Shown here: piece by piece, positions 26,611 to 35,040 of the stretch
Position numbering within the stretch: the first letter of the stretch is position 1
How the letters are laid out: every line of letters starts with the position of its first letter
Assembly (NCBI GenBank): GCA_011050675.1
Contig: DRFI01000017.1
Span: 285,083 to 349,082 of the forward strand
DNA from: Maribacter sp.
Lineage (GTDB): Bacteria > Bacteroidota > Bacteroidia > Flavobacteriales > Flavobacteriaceae
Direction of reading: 5' to 3'
Length of the DNA: 64,000 nucleotides
The notes under the pieces: generated by a model
The model's input: the letters and a program-made list of their open reading frames with translations, nothing else
What the model was told of the DNA's origin: nothing
The model's database searches: none
Translations under genes and position numbers: made by a program

Positions 26611-28797
26611 TTATTTTAATAATTGATAAGCAATGAAAGCAACAATATAAGCAAATAAGCTCATAAAAACTAGTTGTCCGGCAGGCCATTTCCAAGAATT
26701 GGTCTCCCTTTTTACTACTGCTAAGGTACTCATGCATTGCATAGCAAAGGCATAGAATAGAAGTAGGGAAATTCCAGAAGCTAAATTAAATAAAGGTTTT
26801 TTTGTTCTTGGGTTTATCTCGGCAGCCATTCTATTTTTAATGGTTTCTTCTTCATCATTACCAACACTATAAATAGTAGCAAGGGTACCCACAAAAACTT
26901 CTCTGGCAGCAAATGACGTTAGAACGGCAATACCAATTTTCCAATCATATCCCAAAGGTCTTACAACAGGTTCTATAGCTTTACCCATATAACCCATATA
27001 TGAATGCTCTAATTTATAGCCTGCTATTTCTTGGGCCAAGGCTCGTTCTTCTAGTTCTTTTTGCTGATTAGATATGTCTGAATCGTTTATATCTAAACCA
27101 TCTTGGTGAGTTTCGAAATAAATTTCACTACTACTGCTAAAACCTTCTTCGTTTACTCTATTGGTAACAATAGTTTCTGCGTTTTTAAATTCATCAGAAA
27201 ATCCGTTAGAGCCCAAAAACCATAGTATAATTGAAATAGCTAGTATAATTTTACCCGCTCCGAAAACGAAACTTTTAGTTTTTTCAAGAACAGTATACCC
27301 TACATTTTTAAGTAATGGCAATTTGTAGTTTGGCATTTCAACTACAAAGAAAGATTTGCTCTTGATATTTAATATTTTGTTTAAAATAACAGCTGATACA
27401 ATAGCTGCCCCAAACCCCATTAGGTATAACGACATTAATGTCAAGGCTTTATAGCTTAACCCTAAAAAGCTGCCTTCTGGTATTACCAATGCTATAATTA
27501 TCAAGTAAACAGGTAAACGGGCAGAGCATGTGGTAAACGGAGTTACCAATATGGTAATTAGTCGTTCTTTCCAATTCTCTATGGTTCTAGTAGCCATTAC
27601 AGCAGGTATGGCACAGGCGGTACCAGATATTAATGGAACTACACTTTTACCGCTTAAACCAAACGGACGCATTATTCTATCCATTAAAAAGACCACTCTA
27701 CTCATGTAGCCTGTTTCTTCTAATAATGCTATAAATAGAAATAGGAAAGCTATCTGTGGAATGAATATGACTATACCTCCAATACCAGCTAAAATTCCTT
27801 CAGCGATTAGATTGGTAAATACGCCTGGTGGCAATGTATCTTTAACCCATTCTGTAGCTGAGGCAAAGAAACCGTCTATGAGGTCCATCGGGTATTCGCT
27901 CCAGCCGTAAATAGCTTGAAATATGGTTAAAAGGATTAAAAAGAATATCACATAACCAAAAACCTTATGGGTAAGTACTTTATCTAAAGTTGCTCTGAAA
28001 CCTTTCGCAGCATTAACATCAATCTTATAGGTTTCTTTTAAAATACCATTAATAAATTGGTATCTAAGAATAGTCTCCTTTTGTTGTAATCGTTTAAGCT
28101 CAGATTTTGATTTGGTTGCGAATGATGTAGCGTCTTTAAACAACTTCTTTTCAAGCGGCATAAAGTTGACATCTTGGGTAATAACCAACCACAATTTGTA
28201 CACATCCTCTTTTGGGAAAGTCTCTCTAAGCTTTTCAAAATATTCTGGTGCTATTACAGAAGTATCAACATTTTGTGTTTTTGATAAATTCTTGTAATCG
28301 GCAATCAACTCTTTAAGTTTATCAATACCAGTTTCTTTACGGGTACTTACTAAGGCAATTTTAGAGTTAAGTTTCTTTTCTAATAAATCAATATCAATCG
28401 AAATACCTTTTCTAGACATACGATCTGCCATATTAATGACCAATATCGCAGGTATTTTTAAATCTTTAATCTGGGTAAAAAGGAGAAGGTTACGTTTTAA
28501 ATTTTCAACATCAGAAACAACTACGGCGACATCTGGGTGATCCTTGTCGTTTTTGTTCAATAGTAATTCTACAGCCACACTTTCATCTAAAGATGTTGTG
28601 TTTAGACTATATGTACCTGGTAGGTCTAAAATATGAGCTTTTACGCCACGAGGTAATTTACAAATACCTTCTTTTTTCTCTACAGTAATACCTGGGTAAT
28701 TACCAACCTTCTGTTTAAGTCCGGTTAGTTGATTAAATACAGATGTTTTACCTGTGTTTGGATTTCCAATAAGGGCTACATTAATTTGCTTGCTCAT
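26611..28797 (-). CDS. feoB: Ferrous iron transporter FeoB
   Basis: This 728-residue inner-membrane GTPase imports Fe(II). The N-terminal G domain has G1 GNPNTGKTS (residues 11-19), G3 DLPGTYS and G4 NMAD. A helical linker (about 170-270) follows, then the two Gate regions with the conserved cysteine-containing segments VPLISGTACAIPAVMATRT and TTCSARLPVYLIII. The C-terminus has further helices. It overlaps feoA by four bases and is followed by the Cys-rich peptide, giving a three-gene operon. Confidence 0.97.
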   Translation of the reverse strand: MSKQINVALIGNPNTGKTSVFNQLTGLKQKVGNYPGITVEKKEGICKLPRGVKAHILDLPGTYSLNTTSLDESVAVELLLNKNDKDHPDVAVVVSDVENLKRNLLLFTQIKDLKIPAILVINMADRMSRKGISIDIDLLEKKLNSKIALVSTRKETGIDKLKELIADYKNLSKTQNVDTSVIAPEYFEKLRETFPKEDVYKLWLVITQDVNFMPLEKKLFKDATSFATKSKSELKRLQQKETILRYQFINGILKETYKIDVNAAKGFRATLDKVLTHKVFGYVIFFLILLTIFQAIYGWSEYPMDLIDGFFASATEWVKDTLPPGVFTNLIAEGILAGIGGIVIFIPQIAFLFLFIALLEETGYMSRVVFLMDRIMRPFGLSGKSVVPLISGTACAIPAVMATRTIENWKERLITILVTPFTTCSARLPVYLIIIALVIPEGSFLGLSYKALTLMSLYLMGFGAAIVSAVILNKILNIKSKSFFVVEMPNYKLPLLKNVGYTVLEKTKSFVFGAGKIILAISIILWFLGSNGFSDEFKNAETIVTNRVNEEGFSSSSEIYFETHQDGLDINDSDISNQQKELEERALAQEIAGYKLEHSYMGYMGKAIEPVVRPLGYDWKIGIAVLTSFAAREVFVGTLATIYSVGNDEEETIKNRMAAEINPRTKKPLFNLASGISLLLFYAFAMQCMSTLAVVKRETNSWKWPAGQLVFMSLFAYIVAFIAYQLLK

Positions 28798-29039
28798 AGA
28801 ACCGCATTGTCTTCAATAATATCAAGTGCTATATGTAGTGCCATTTCTCTTCTAATGGCAATATGCGACCCATTTACGTTAATGTAAATAGGGTCCTTTA
28901 AAGGAGCTACTTGCACAAGTTCTACTACATTGCCAGGCAAACAGCCTAATTCAAGTAATTTAATAGGTAGTAGGTTCTCAGTGAATTCTTTTATAATTCC
29001 CTTTTGACCTCTTTTTAAATGTGCGACTGTAGTTTCCAA
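28794..29039 (-). CDS. feoA: FeoA-domain protein
   Basis: The 81-residue product is a stand-alone SH3-like FeoA domain (TVAHLKRGQKGIIKEF ... LLELGCLPGNVVELVQVAPLKDPIYI) needed for FeoB activity in other bacteria. It is the first gene of the feo operon and its stop overlaps the feoB start. A -7 box and an inverted repeat lie upstream. Confidence 0.93.
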   Translation of the reverse strand: METTVAHLKRGQKGIIKEFTENLLPIKLLELGCLPGNVVELVQVAPLKDPIYINVNGSHIAIRREMALHIALDIIEDNAVL

Positions 29040-29067
29040 TCTTTATTTAGATTCATTATAAGTAAGG

Positions 29068-29112
29068 CAAAAGTAAAGGAAATAATTCAATTAGGAAATT
29101 AATACATCCTAA
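29068..29112 (-). promoter_or_regulatory. feo promoter and inverted-repeat operator candidate
   Basis: The minus strand has TACTTTTG at 29068-29075 as a -7 box. The inverted repeat TTAGGA (29091-29096) / TCCTAA (29107-29112) covers the -33 zone, and another TCCTAA copy lies at 29124-29129. An iron-dependent regulator is the natural candidate, by analogy with other feo operons. Confidence 0.4.
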
Positions 29113-29146
29113 AACTAACGCTGTCCTAATGTATTATTAGTTTGTA

Positions 29147-29830
29147 CTATTTACTATGTTCGTCGTAAGACTTTTTCAAAATTTCAATGTCGGCCAAAAT
29201 CTTCTCAATATCCTCTTTTTTGGTTCCATCATAAAAACCTCTAATTCTTTTCTTCTTATCGACTAAAATGAAGTTTTCGGTATGTATCATATCAAATGGT
29301 CCGCCATCACCATCTGTTTTTACGGCTAAGTAAGATTTACGGGCAAGGTCATAGATTTGTTTTTTATCACCTGTCACTAAATTCCATGTTGCATCGTCCA
29401 CTCCTTTTTCAATAGCATATTTTTTTAGTTGTGCTACAGAATCAATTTCGGGTGTTACTGAATGAGATAATAACATAACCTCGCTATCGCTGCCCAACGC
29501 TTTTTGTAAATCCGCCATATTTTTCGTCATTATTGGGCAAATGGTAGGGCAAGTGGTGAAAAAGAAATCTGCAACGTATATTTTATCCTTGTAGTTTTCT
29601 TGTGTAATGGTTTCTCCGTTCTGGTTGGTTAACGAGAAGTCGCCAATAGTGTGGTATTTTCTAACATGCTGAATCTCTTCAGAGACCAATTCTGCATTTA
29701 CCATGGCAGGTGAATACACCGGAAGCAATATTACGGGTTGCAGCGCATTATAGAATAAGTACATTATTACTGCAGAAATTGGCAGTAGTACAAGACCGAA
29801 TAACTTGAATTTAGCAAAAAAAGAACGCAT
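29147..29830 (-). CDS. SCO1/SenC-family copper protein
   Basis: The 227-residue protein has one N-terminal membrane anchor (about residues 10-28) and a thioredoxin-like domain facing the periplasm. The copper site is visible as CPTIC (in FFFTTCPTICPIM) plus the distal histidine in DMIHTENFIL. SCO proteins deliver copper to the CuA site of cytochrome oxidase or act as thiol reductases. A TACCTTTG -7 box on the minus strand at 29843-29850 leaves nearly no leader. No oxidase genes are adjacent. Confidence 0.9.
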   Translation of the reverse strand: MRSFFAKFKLFGLVLLPISAVIMYLFYNALQPVILLPVYSPAMVNAELVSEEIQHVRKYHTIGDFSLTNQNGETITQENYKDKIYVADFFFTTCPTICPIMTKNMADLQKALGSDSEVMLLSHSVTPEIDSVAQLKKYAIEKGVDDATWNLVTGDKKQIYDLARKSYLAVKTDGDGGPFDMIHTENFILVDKKKRIRGFYDGTKKEDIEKILADIEILKKSYDEHSK

Positions 29831-29957
29831 ACGAATTTTTTACAAAGGTACGCCAGGGTGCTTTATTTTTCAAGCGAATAGGCATGTTCAGGTTATAAAA
29901 TATTCATAAAATACCACTACCTCAGTGTGTTTCTTTTTTTTAGCGGTTGTAAAAATG

Positions 29958-29965
29958 TACTTTTG
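29958..29965 (+). promoter_or_regulatory. -7 box of the rseP gene
   Basis: TACTTTTG matches the Bacteroidota -7 consensus and lies 27 bases before the rseP ATG. The -33 region is a T-rich tract without a clear TTG at ideal distance. Confidence 0.45.
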
Positions 29966-29992
29966 TGCGATTTTAATATTCAGGAAAAAAGA

Positions 29993-31345
29993 ATGAGCCC
30001 TATTATAATAAAGACAATACAATTTTTTTTAAGCCTATCTATACTTATTGTACTACACGAGTTAGGGCATTTTATACCAGCAAAATATTTTAAAACTAGA
30101 GTAGAGAAATTCTACTTATTCTTTGATGTTAAGTTTTCGCTTTTCAAAAAGAAAATAGGGGAGACCGAATACGGTATTGGTTGGTTGCCTTTAGGCGGAT
30201 ATGTGAAAATATCTGGAATGATAGATGAAAGCATGGACAAAGAAGCCATGGCAGAAGAACCAAAGGAGTGGGAGTTTAGAAGCAAACCAGCTTGGCAACG
30301 TTTAATTATAATGTTAGGTGGGGTTACTGTCAATTTCGTACTTGCAGTTATTATTTTTATCGGTTTGGCATATGCTTATGGAGAGCAATATGTAGCAAAT
30401 GACAGCTTGAAAGATGGTATATGGGTTACGGATACTACTTTGGGAGATGCTCTTGGCGTTAAAACCGGAGATAAAATTATAGCTGTAGATGATAAAAAAA
30501 TAGTGTCTATAAATAGTATTGTTCCAGAAGTGGTTTATGGTGAGAATATTACTATTGAACGTGATGGTAATATCATAGAAAAAGAAATTCCGGTTGATTT
30601 TATTGAGACCATATCTAATAATAAAGAGAACGCACGTTTTATAAGCCGAAGAAGTCCTTTTATAATCAATACTATTCCTGAGAATTCACCAAATGTTGAT
30701 ACTGGCTTCAAAAAAGGAGATGCTTTAATTGAAATTGAAGGTGCTTCTGTTGAATATTTGGATCAAGTAAGTCCTTTATTGGAAAGTAATAAGGGGAAAA
30801 CTGTAAATGTGGTCGTAAGAAGAAACGGGACAAATGTACCATTACATGCTAAAATATCTGATGAGGGTAAAGTAGGGGTTGTACTTGGGTTTGATAGTTT
30901 AGAAGATTATGAGAAATTAGGTTACTATAAAGTAGAAACATTAAAGTATACTTTCATAGAATCCATCCCTGCAGGATGGAACAAAGGCGTTAAGACCCTT
31001 ACAGATTATATTAAGGGGATGAAGAAAATCTTCAATCCTGATACAGGTGCCTATAAAGAGGTTGGTGGTTTTGCTGCCATTGGTGGTATGTTTCCAGATA
31101 CTTGGAACTGGCCAGCGTTTTGGGCAACAACTGCGTTTATATCTATTATTCTGGCATTTATGAATATACTACCTATTCCTGCTTTAGATGGCGGACACGT
31201 TATGTTTTTGCTATATGAAATGGTTACTGGGAGAAAGCCAAGCGATAAGTTTTTAGAGTACGCACAAGTAACAGGCTTCTTTATTTTAATAGCCCTTTTA
31301 CTGTTCGCAAACGGTAATGATGTTTACAAATTGATATTTAAATAA
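29993..31345 (+). CDS. rseP: Site-2 protease RseP (intramembrane zinc metalloprotease)
   Basis: This polytopic protease cleaves transmembrane substrates such as anti-sigma factors. The zinc motif HELGH sits in the first membrane helix (LIVLHELGHFIPAKYF), the GGYVKISGM segment follows, two PDZ-like domains occupy about residues 130-330, and the third zinc ligand is in the C-terminal PALDGGHVMF. The 450-residue length is normal. The start at 29993 (MSPIIIKTIQFF) is chosen because the in-frame extension upstream contains the promoter box. The tRNA-Asn gene follows. Confidence 0.94.
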   Translation: MSPIIIKTIQFFLSLSILIVLHELGHFIPAKYFKTRVEKFYLFFDVKFSLFKKKIGETEYGIGWLPLGGYVKISGMIDESMDKEAMAEEPKEWEFRSKPAWQRLIIMLGGVTVNFVLAVIIFIGLAYAYGEQYVANDSLKDGIWVTDTTLGDALGVKTGDKIIAVDDKKIVSINSIVPEVVYGENITIERDGNIIEKEIPVDFIETISNNKENARFISRRSPFIINTIPENSPNVDTGFKKGDALIEIEGASVEYLDQVSPLLESNKGKTVNVVVRRNGTNVPLHAKISDEGKVGVVLGFDSLEDYEKLGYYKVETLKYTFIESIPAGWNKGVKTLTDYIKGMKKIFNPDTGAYKEVGGFAAIGGMFPDTWNWPAFWATTAFISIILAFMNILPIPALDGGHVMFLLYEMVTGRKPSDKFLEYAQVTGFFILIALLLFANGNDVYKLIFK

Positions 31346-31363
31346 AAAAAATAATTTATTTAT

Positions 31364-31393
31364 TTGGCGACTTTCAAAAAACCACTATATTTG
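31364..31393 (+). promoter_or_regulatory. Promoter of tRNA-Asn
   Basis: TTG (31364-31366) and TATATTTG (31386-31393) with exact 19-base spacing stand 33 bases before the tRNA. Confidence 0.75.
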
Positions 31394-31425
31394 CACCCGC
31401 TTTAGGAAACTAAAACGGGTTATTT

Positions 31426-31499
31426 TCCTCCTTAGCTCAGTTGGTTAGAGCATCTGACTGTTAATCAGAGGGTCCTTGGTTCGAGCCCAAGAGGGGGAG
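31426..31499 (+). tRNA. tRNA-Asn (anticodon GTT)
   Basis: The 74-base gene folds as a full cloverleaf: acceptor TCCTCCT pairs with AGGGGGA (one G-U), the anticodon arm is TCTGA-CTGTTAA-TCAGA with anticodon GTT, and the T arm is CTTGG-TTCGAGC-CCAAG. The discriminator is G and CCA is not encoded. Its 3' half is repeated twice downstream, marking it as an integration target. Confidence 0.97.
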
Positions 31500-31500
31500 C
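31458..31500 (+). repeat. Attachment site copy 1 (attL of element 1, inside tRNA-Asn)
   Basis: These 43 bases, from the anticodon loop to one base past the discriminator, are identical to 49007-49049. The last 27 also match 61029-61055. They are the recombination core used by the tandem elements. Confidence 0.9.
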
Positions 31501-31510
31501 TAGTAACAGC

Positions 31511-31547
31511 AAGGCTTTAGAGAGTTTACACTCCTAAAGCCTTTTTT
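31511..31547 (+). terminator. tRNA-Asn terminator brought by element 1
   Basis: AAGGCTTTAG (31511-31520) and CTAAAGCCTT (31534-31543) form a 10-bp stem with a 13-base loop and a T run. It lies 11 bases beyond the attachment core and therefore belongs to element 1. Confidence 0.85.
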
Positions 31548-31569
31548 ATTTGCACATAATTTGCACATA
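31548..31569 (+). repeat. Arm-type repeat, left end of element 1
   Basis: Two tandem TTTGCACATA units sit here; the same 22-bp double unit occurs in the same orientation at 48879-48900, just upstream of the element 1 integrase. They are probably integrase arm-binding sites. Confidence 0.55.
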
Positions 31570-32062
31570 GAATTGATTTTTTTCTAAAAAAATCTCATTC
31601 CGTATCATTTTGATACAAATCATATCAATGCAATTATAAAATCATTATATTTTCATTGTAGCGCAATCCAATTGACGAATATCCCTTGTGTTATACTAGC
31701 CATCAAAAATCATAATATTGGGGTAGAACAGAATAAGAATTAGTCTTTTTAAAATTCTGATTTTCCAATTTTTACTTTTTCAATTGTTGATAACCCCGTT
31801 ATCTTCGCTAAAAACACCTATTAGCCGATATACAATTTAGTTTTATTTGCAATTAAATGAAACTAAATAAAATGTATGATTCGTAATTGTTATTTATTTT
31901 GGTATAATATGGCTTAATGTGTTATATATCAATCATTTGTGAATAACTATTTTACGTAAACACCTTCCCACATTCACCTATTTTCATACATTTATCAAGT
32001 AACAATATTGAAAGAAAACAAAAGCGCTTTTGTTCATTTCTTGACCCTAAAAAAGGAAAACA
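31570..32062. other. Non-coding left end of element 1
   Basis: About 490 very AT-rich bases without a gene I can support. It presumably holds further recombination sites and the promoter of the HTH gene. Confidence 0.4.
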
Positions 32063-32308
32063 ATGGACAATTTTTTGATTCTCGAACGGCTCGACCGTTT
32101 GGAAAAACTTCTGATAGCGAACAAAAAGGTATTGACTTTTGAGGAAACCTGTAACTATACGGGAATTTCCAAAAGCTATCTGTACAAACTTACCGCAGCG
32201 GGCATAATCCCGCACTCCAAACCCAACGGAAAACTGATATTTTTCGAACGTAAGAAAATAGTCAGTTGGTTGCTCCAAAACCAAAGGAACTCCGCTCAGG
32301 AAATCTAA
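32063..32308 (+). CDS. Excisionase-like helix-turn-helix protein
   Basis: This 81-residue protein starts with a short coiled segment (LERLDRLEKLL) and then a MerR/excisionase-type helix-turn-helix: LTFEETCNYTGISKSYLYKLTAAGIIPHSKPNGKLIFFERKKI in two parts, the first the HTH and the second a wing with the usual G-K-L-I-F-F strand. Such HTH_17 proteins are standard at the left end of Bacteroidota integrative elements, as excision factor or transcription regulator. It is more GC-rich than the flank and is followed closely by the primase-helicase gene. Confidence 0.8.
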   Translation: MDNFLILERLDRLEKLLIANKKVLTFEETCNYTGISKSYLYKLTAAGIIPHSKPNGKLIFFERKKIVSWLLQNQRNSAQEI

Positions 32309-32367
32309 ACAGCCCATAGCTCAATCATTTCGCCAAGGGTATTCCCTTGGCGTTCAAAACAAATCTT

Positions 32368-33573
32368 ATGAAAACAATACCGTACTTACGGGTAGGAACC
32401 TCGTACTATAAACTGGTGCAGGCACCGACTATCGCAGGGCATTTCAATGAAATATTGGTGCATTGGAACATCGAGACCATCCGCCAAGACCATGGTAAGG
32501 ATTACCTGAGCAAGGTTCCAAAGTACGATGGCTTTACCTGCATACCGAGCCACATCGATTTCAAACAGGAATACAAAGGGTTCTATAACACCTATTCCCC
32601 TTTACCGGCAGTCCCGAAAGAAGGAGAATGCACAACCTCGCTGGATTTCGTGAAACATATCTTCGGCAAACATTATGAATTGGGGCTGGACTACCTGCAA
32701 TTGCTCTACACCAGACCTGTACAGGTACTGCCTATTCTGTGTTTGGTCTCCAAAGAGCGTTCCACGGGCAAAAGCACCTTCCTGAAATGGATGAAGGCCC
32801 TATTCGAGAACAATATGACCTATTTGACCAACGACAGTTTCAGCAGCCAGTTTAATGCGGACTGGGCAAACAAATTACTTATATGTATAGACGAAGTATT
32901 GTTTAACAAGGAGGAGCTTACCGAGCGTATCAAGTACCTGAGTACGACCAACATCAACAAGTTGGAGGCCAAGGGAAAGGACAAACGGGAAGTGGAGTTC
33001 TTTGGCAAGTTCGTCCTATGCAGCAACAATGAGGACAACTTTATCAAGATAGACGGGAACGAGACCCGTTTTTGGGTGCTGAAAATACCAGTACTCAAAA
33101 AAGAGGAGACCAATTTTCTCAATCAATTGATATCGGAAGTACCCGCATTCCTTTTTTATTTAAGACAAAGGCAGCTTTCAACGAATCATACTACTAGAAT
33201 GTGGTTTACTCCAAATCAGATAAAGACATCGGCTTTAAAAAAGTTAGTGCAAAATAATCGTAACAGGGTTGAAAAGGAACTTGCTACGATTCTTCTAGGT
33301 GCCATGGAACAATTCGATATTGAAGAAATAGATATTTGTCCTTTGGATGCGCTACAATTATTAAATAGGACACGAATAAAGACGGATTTGACCCAGCTAA
33401 GAAGATTACTAAAAAGGGATTGGAAATTGGAGAACAAAGACAATTCTCTGAGCTATCAAAAATTAGTGATTTGGCAGGATGCATCTATGCAATTATTGGA
33501 TGCCAAGGGACGCTATTTTGTAGTGGACAAACTCTTTTTACTTGACAATTTTGATGAATCGATGACAGATTAA
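32368..33573 (+). CDS. Primase-helicase-type ATPase (DUF5906-like, SF3/D5-related)
   Basis: The roughly 400-residue protein has a helicase core: Walker A SKERSTGKSTFLKW (about residues 130-143), Walker B LLICIDEVLF (about 172-181), and a downstream FVLCSNNEDNFI sensor segment followed by ETRFWVLKIP. These match phage- and plasmid-type primase-helicases used for element replication. The ATG at 32368 (MKTIPYLRVG) is chosen over the TTG at 32347. The first two thirds is noticeably GC-richer than the last third, with the change near 33120; one 60-base sample in each part counted 26 and 20 G+C. That suggests recombination inside the gene. Confidence 0.82.
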   Translation: MKTIPYLRVGTSYYKLVQAPTIAGHFNEILVHWNIETIRQDHGKDYLSKVPKYDGFTCIPSHIDFKQEYKGFYNTYSPLPAVPKEGECTTSLDFVKHIFGKHYELGLDYLQLLYTRPVQVLPILCLVSKERSTGKSTFLKWMKALFENNMTYLTNDSFSSQFNADWANKLLICIDEVLFNKEELTERIKYLSTTNINKLEAKGKDKREVEFFGKFVLCSNNEDNFIKIDGNETRFWVLKIPVLKKEETNFLNQLISEVPAFLFYLRQRQLSTNHTTRMWFTPNQIKTSALKKLVQNNRNRVEKELATILLGAMEQFDIEEIDICPLDALQLLNRTRIKTDLTQLRRLLKRDWKLENKDNSLSYQKLVIWQDASMQLLDAKGRYFVVDKLFLLDNFDESMTD

Positions 33574-33746
33574 GTTTTTCCCTTTAGCTATCGATGCTAA
33601 AGCTGTCATCAGTATATCATCATTTGTTCATCAAAAAATAAAACGATGACAAAAACTAACATAAAAAAAGTAAAAACGATGAATCGATGAAGAGAATGAT
33701 GAAGTAGAAACCTAATTAAAATAAGGCTTACTAAGGGTTTGTCATC
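33553..33746. repeat. Cluster of GATGA/TCATC motifs, candidate replication origin
   Basis: Nine exact GATGA or TCATC pentamers fall in 194 bases, several as ATCGATGA or AACGATGA. They lie between the primase-helicase and primase genes, mostly non-coding. Iteron-like origin function is inference. Confidence 0.4.
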
Positions 33747-33781
33747 AAAACATCAAAAAAACACTTAAAAACATATGGCTT

Positions 33782-34738
33782 ATGAAAAAAGAAAGAACAA
33801 TCAGATTATCGTGTGAAAGAGCCCGAGCTTTTCCCATCGAAAAAGCGCTGGCAAAACTAGGGCACTTTCCAACCAAGACAAACGATAAAGAAGCTTGGTT
33901 CTTGAGTCCGTTCCGCTCAGAAATTCAAGCCTCTTTTAAGGTGTCTAAGAAACTAAATAGATGGTACGACCACGGAGAAGGTAAAGGCGGAAATGTAATT
34001 GACCTTATTTGTTTGATTACAGAATCTACCGTTAGTGAAACTTTAAAATTTATAGCAGAGGATCAAGACTCTTTTTCTTTTCAGCAGCAGCCCGTAATTA
34101 AAACTGAAAAAGATAAAGGACTTCAAATTCTTTATGCACGACCCTTACAACATTACAGTCTATTAAAATATGTAGCGGAACGAAGCATATCTATAGCCAC
34201 AGTAGCTATGTACTGCTATGAGGTTCGCTATCTGCATAAGGGAAGGTCTTACTTTGCTATCGGACTTAAAAACAACTCAAACGGATGGGAATTACGAAAC
34301 AAGTATTATAAGAACTCTAGTTCACCTAAGGATATCACCCAAATCAAAAATGGAAATAAGAAACTCATTATTACTGAAGGGATGTTCGACCTATTATCGA
34401 TTTTGGATAGTACTAAAAATTTGGAATCGGAATATGATTTTTTGGTTTTGAACTCTACTGCATTTTTAAACAAAGCGATGAAAGTTATTGATGATTATCA
34501 TCAAATCGACCTCTATTTGGATAATGACAGAAATGGTAAAGCAACGACCGAAAAACTAATTACCCATTCCGATAATTGCCTAGACAAATCAAGTCTATAT
34601 GAGGGTTATAAGGATATGAACGAATGGTTGATTTTTAATGCTAAAAATGGATTTGGTCAGGGAGTGCGAGATGTGTTTTTGTTACCACAAAAACAAACTC
34701 GCTTTACTCCCGGCGGTCGCAAAGAAAAAAAGAAATGA
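33782..34738 (+). CDS. Toprim-domain DNA primase
   Basis: This 318-residue protein resembles the DnaG-like primases of Bacteroidota mobile elements. The N-terminal third is like the CHC2 zinc-finger domain (WFLSPFRSE ... FKVSKKLNRWYDHGEGKGGNVIDL), but the zinc cysteines are absent. The C-terminal half is a Toprim domain: IITEGMFDLLSIL carries the catalytic Glu and DLYLDNDRNGK carries the DxD-type metal site. It would prime element DNA after mobilization. Its stop overlaps the start of the MobC-like gene by four bases. Confidence 0.82.
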   Translation: MKKERTIRLSCERARAFPIEKALAKLGHFPTKTNDKEAWFLSPFRSEIQASFKVSKKLNRWYDHGEGKGGNVIDLICLITESTVSETLKFIAEDQDSFSFQQQPVIKTEKDKGLQILYARPLQHYSLLKYVAERSISIATVAMYCYEVRYLHKGRSYFAIGLKNNSNGWELRNKYYKNSSSPKDITQIKNGNKKLIITEGMFDLLSILDSTKNLESEYDFLVLNSTAFLNKAMKVIDDYHQIDLYLDNDRNGKATTEKLITHSDNCLDKSSLYEGYKDMNEWLIFNAKNGFGQGVRDVFLLPQKQTRFTPGGRKEKKK

Positions 34739-35040
34739 AACGAACCTATATCAAATTTCGGTGTTCTATCTACGAGAAAAAGCTGCTAAAAAAGAGAGCG
34801 GAACGGGCAGGTATTTCTCTTTCTGAATATTGCCGAAGTTCTGCTTTTGGCAATTCGGTTATCGAGCGTTTGACGGAGGAACAATTGGCCCATTATAAAA
34901 TGCTAGTGAAGTACAAGGGCAACTTTATCCGTATCGGAAATATGTTCAAGAAACACAACCCGAAACTGGCAAGCGAGGTCGAGAAACTAGCAGAGGAAAT
35001 TCGAACACACCTCTATAATTTTAAAAAAATAACGAAATGA
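34735..35040 (+). CDS. MobC-like relaxosome accessory protein
   Basis: The 101-residue basic protein begins with a ribbon-helix-helix (RTYIKFRCSIYEKKLLKKRAERAGISLSEYCR in pieces) followed by a helical region. This is the pattern of plasmid mobilization MobC/MbpA proteins, which bind oriT and help the relaxase. It overlaps the toprim gene upstream and the relaxase gene downstream by four bases each, forming a tight mobilization operon. Confidence 0.85.
   Translation: MKRTYIKFRCSIYEKKLLKKRAERAGISLSEYCRSSAFGNSVIERLTEEQLAHYKMLVKYKGNFIRIGNMFKKHNPKLASEVEKLAEEIRTHLYNFKKITK

Noticed and set aside
31952..32317. A 121-codon minus-strand frame at the left end of element 1
   Set aside because: It is antisense to the excisionase-like gene, which has a clear helix-turn-helix.
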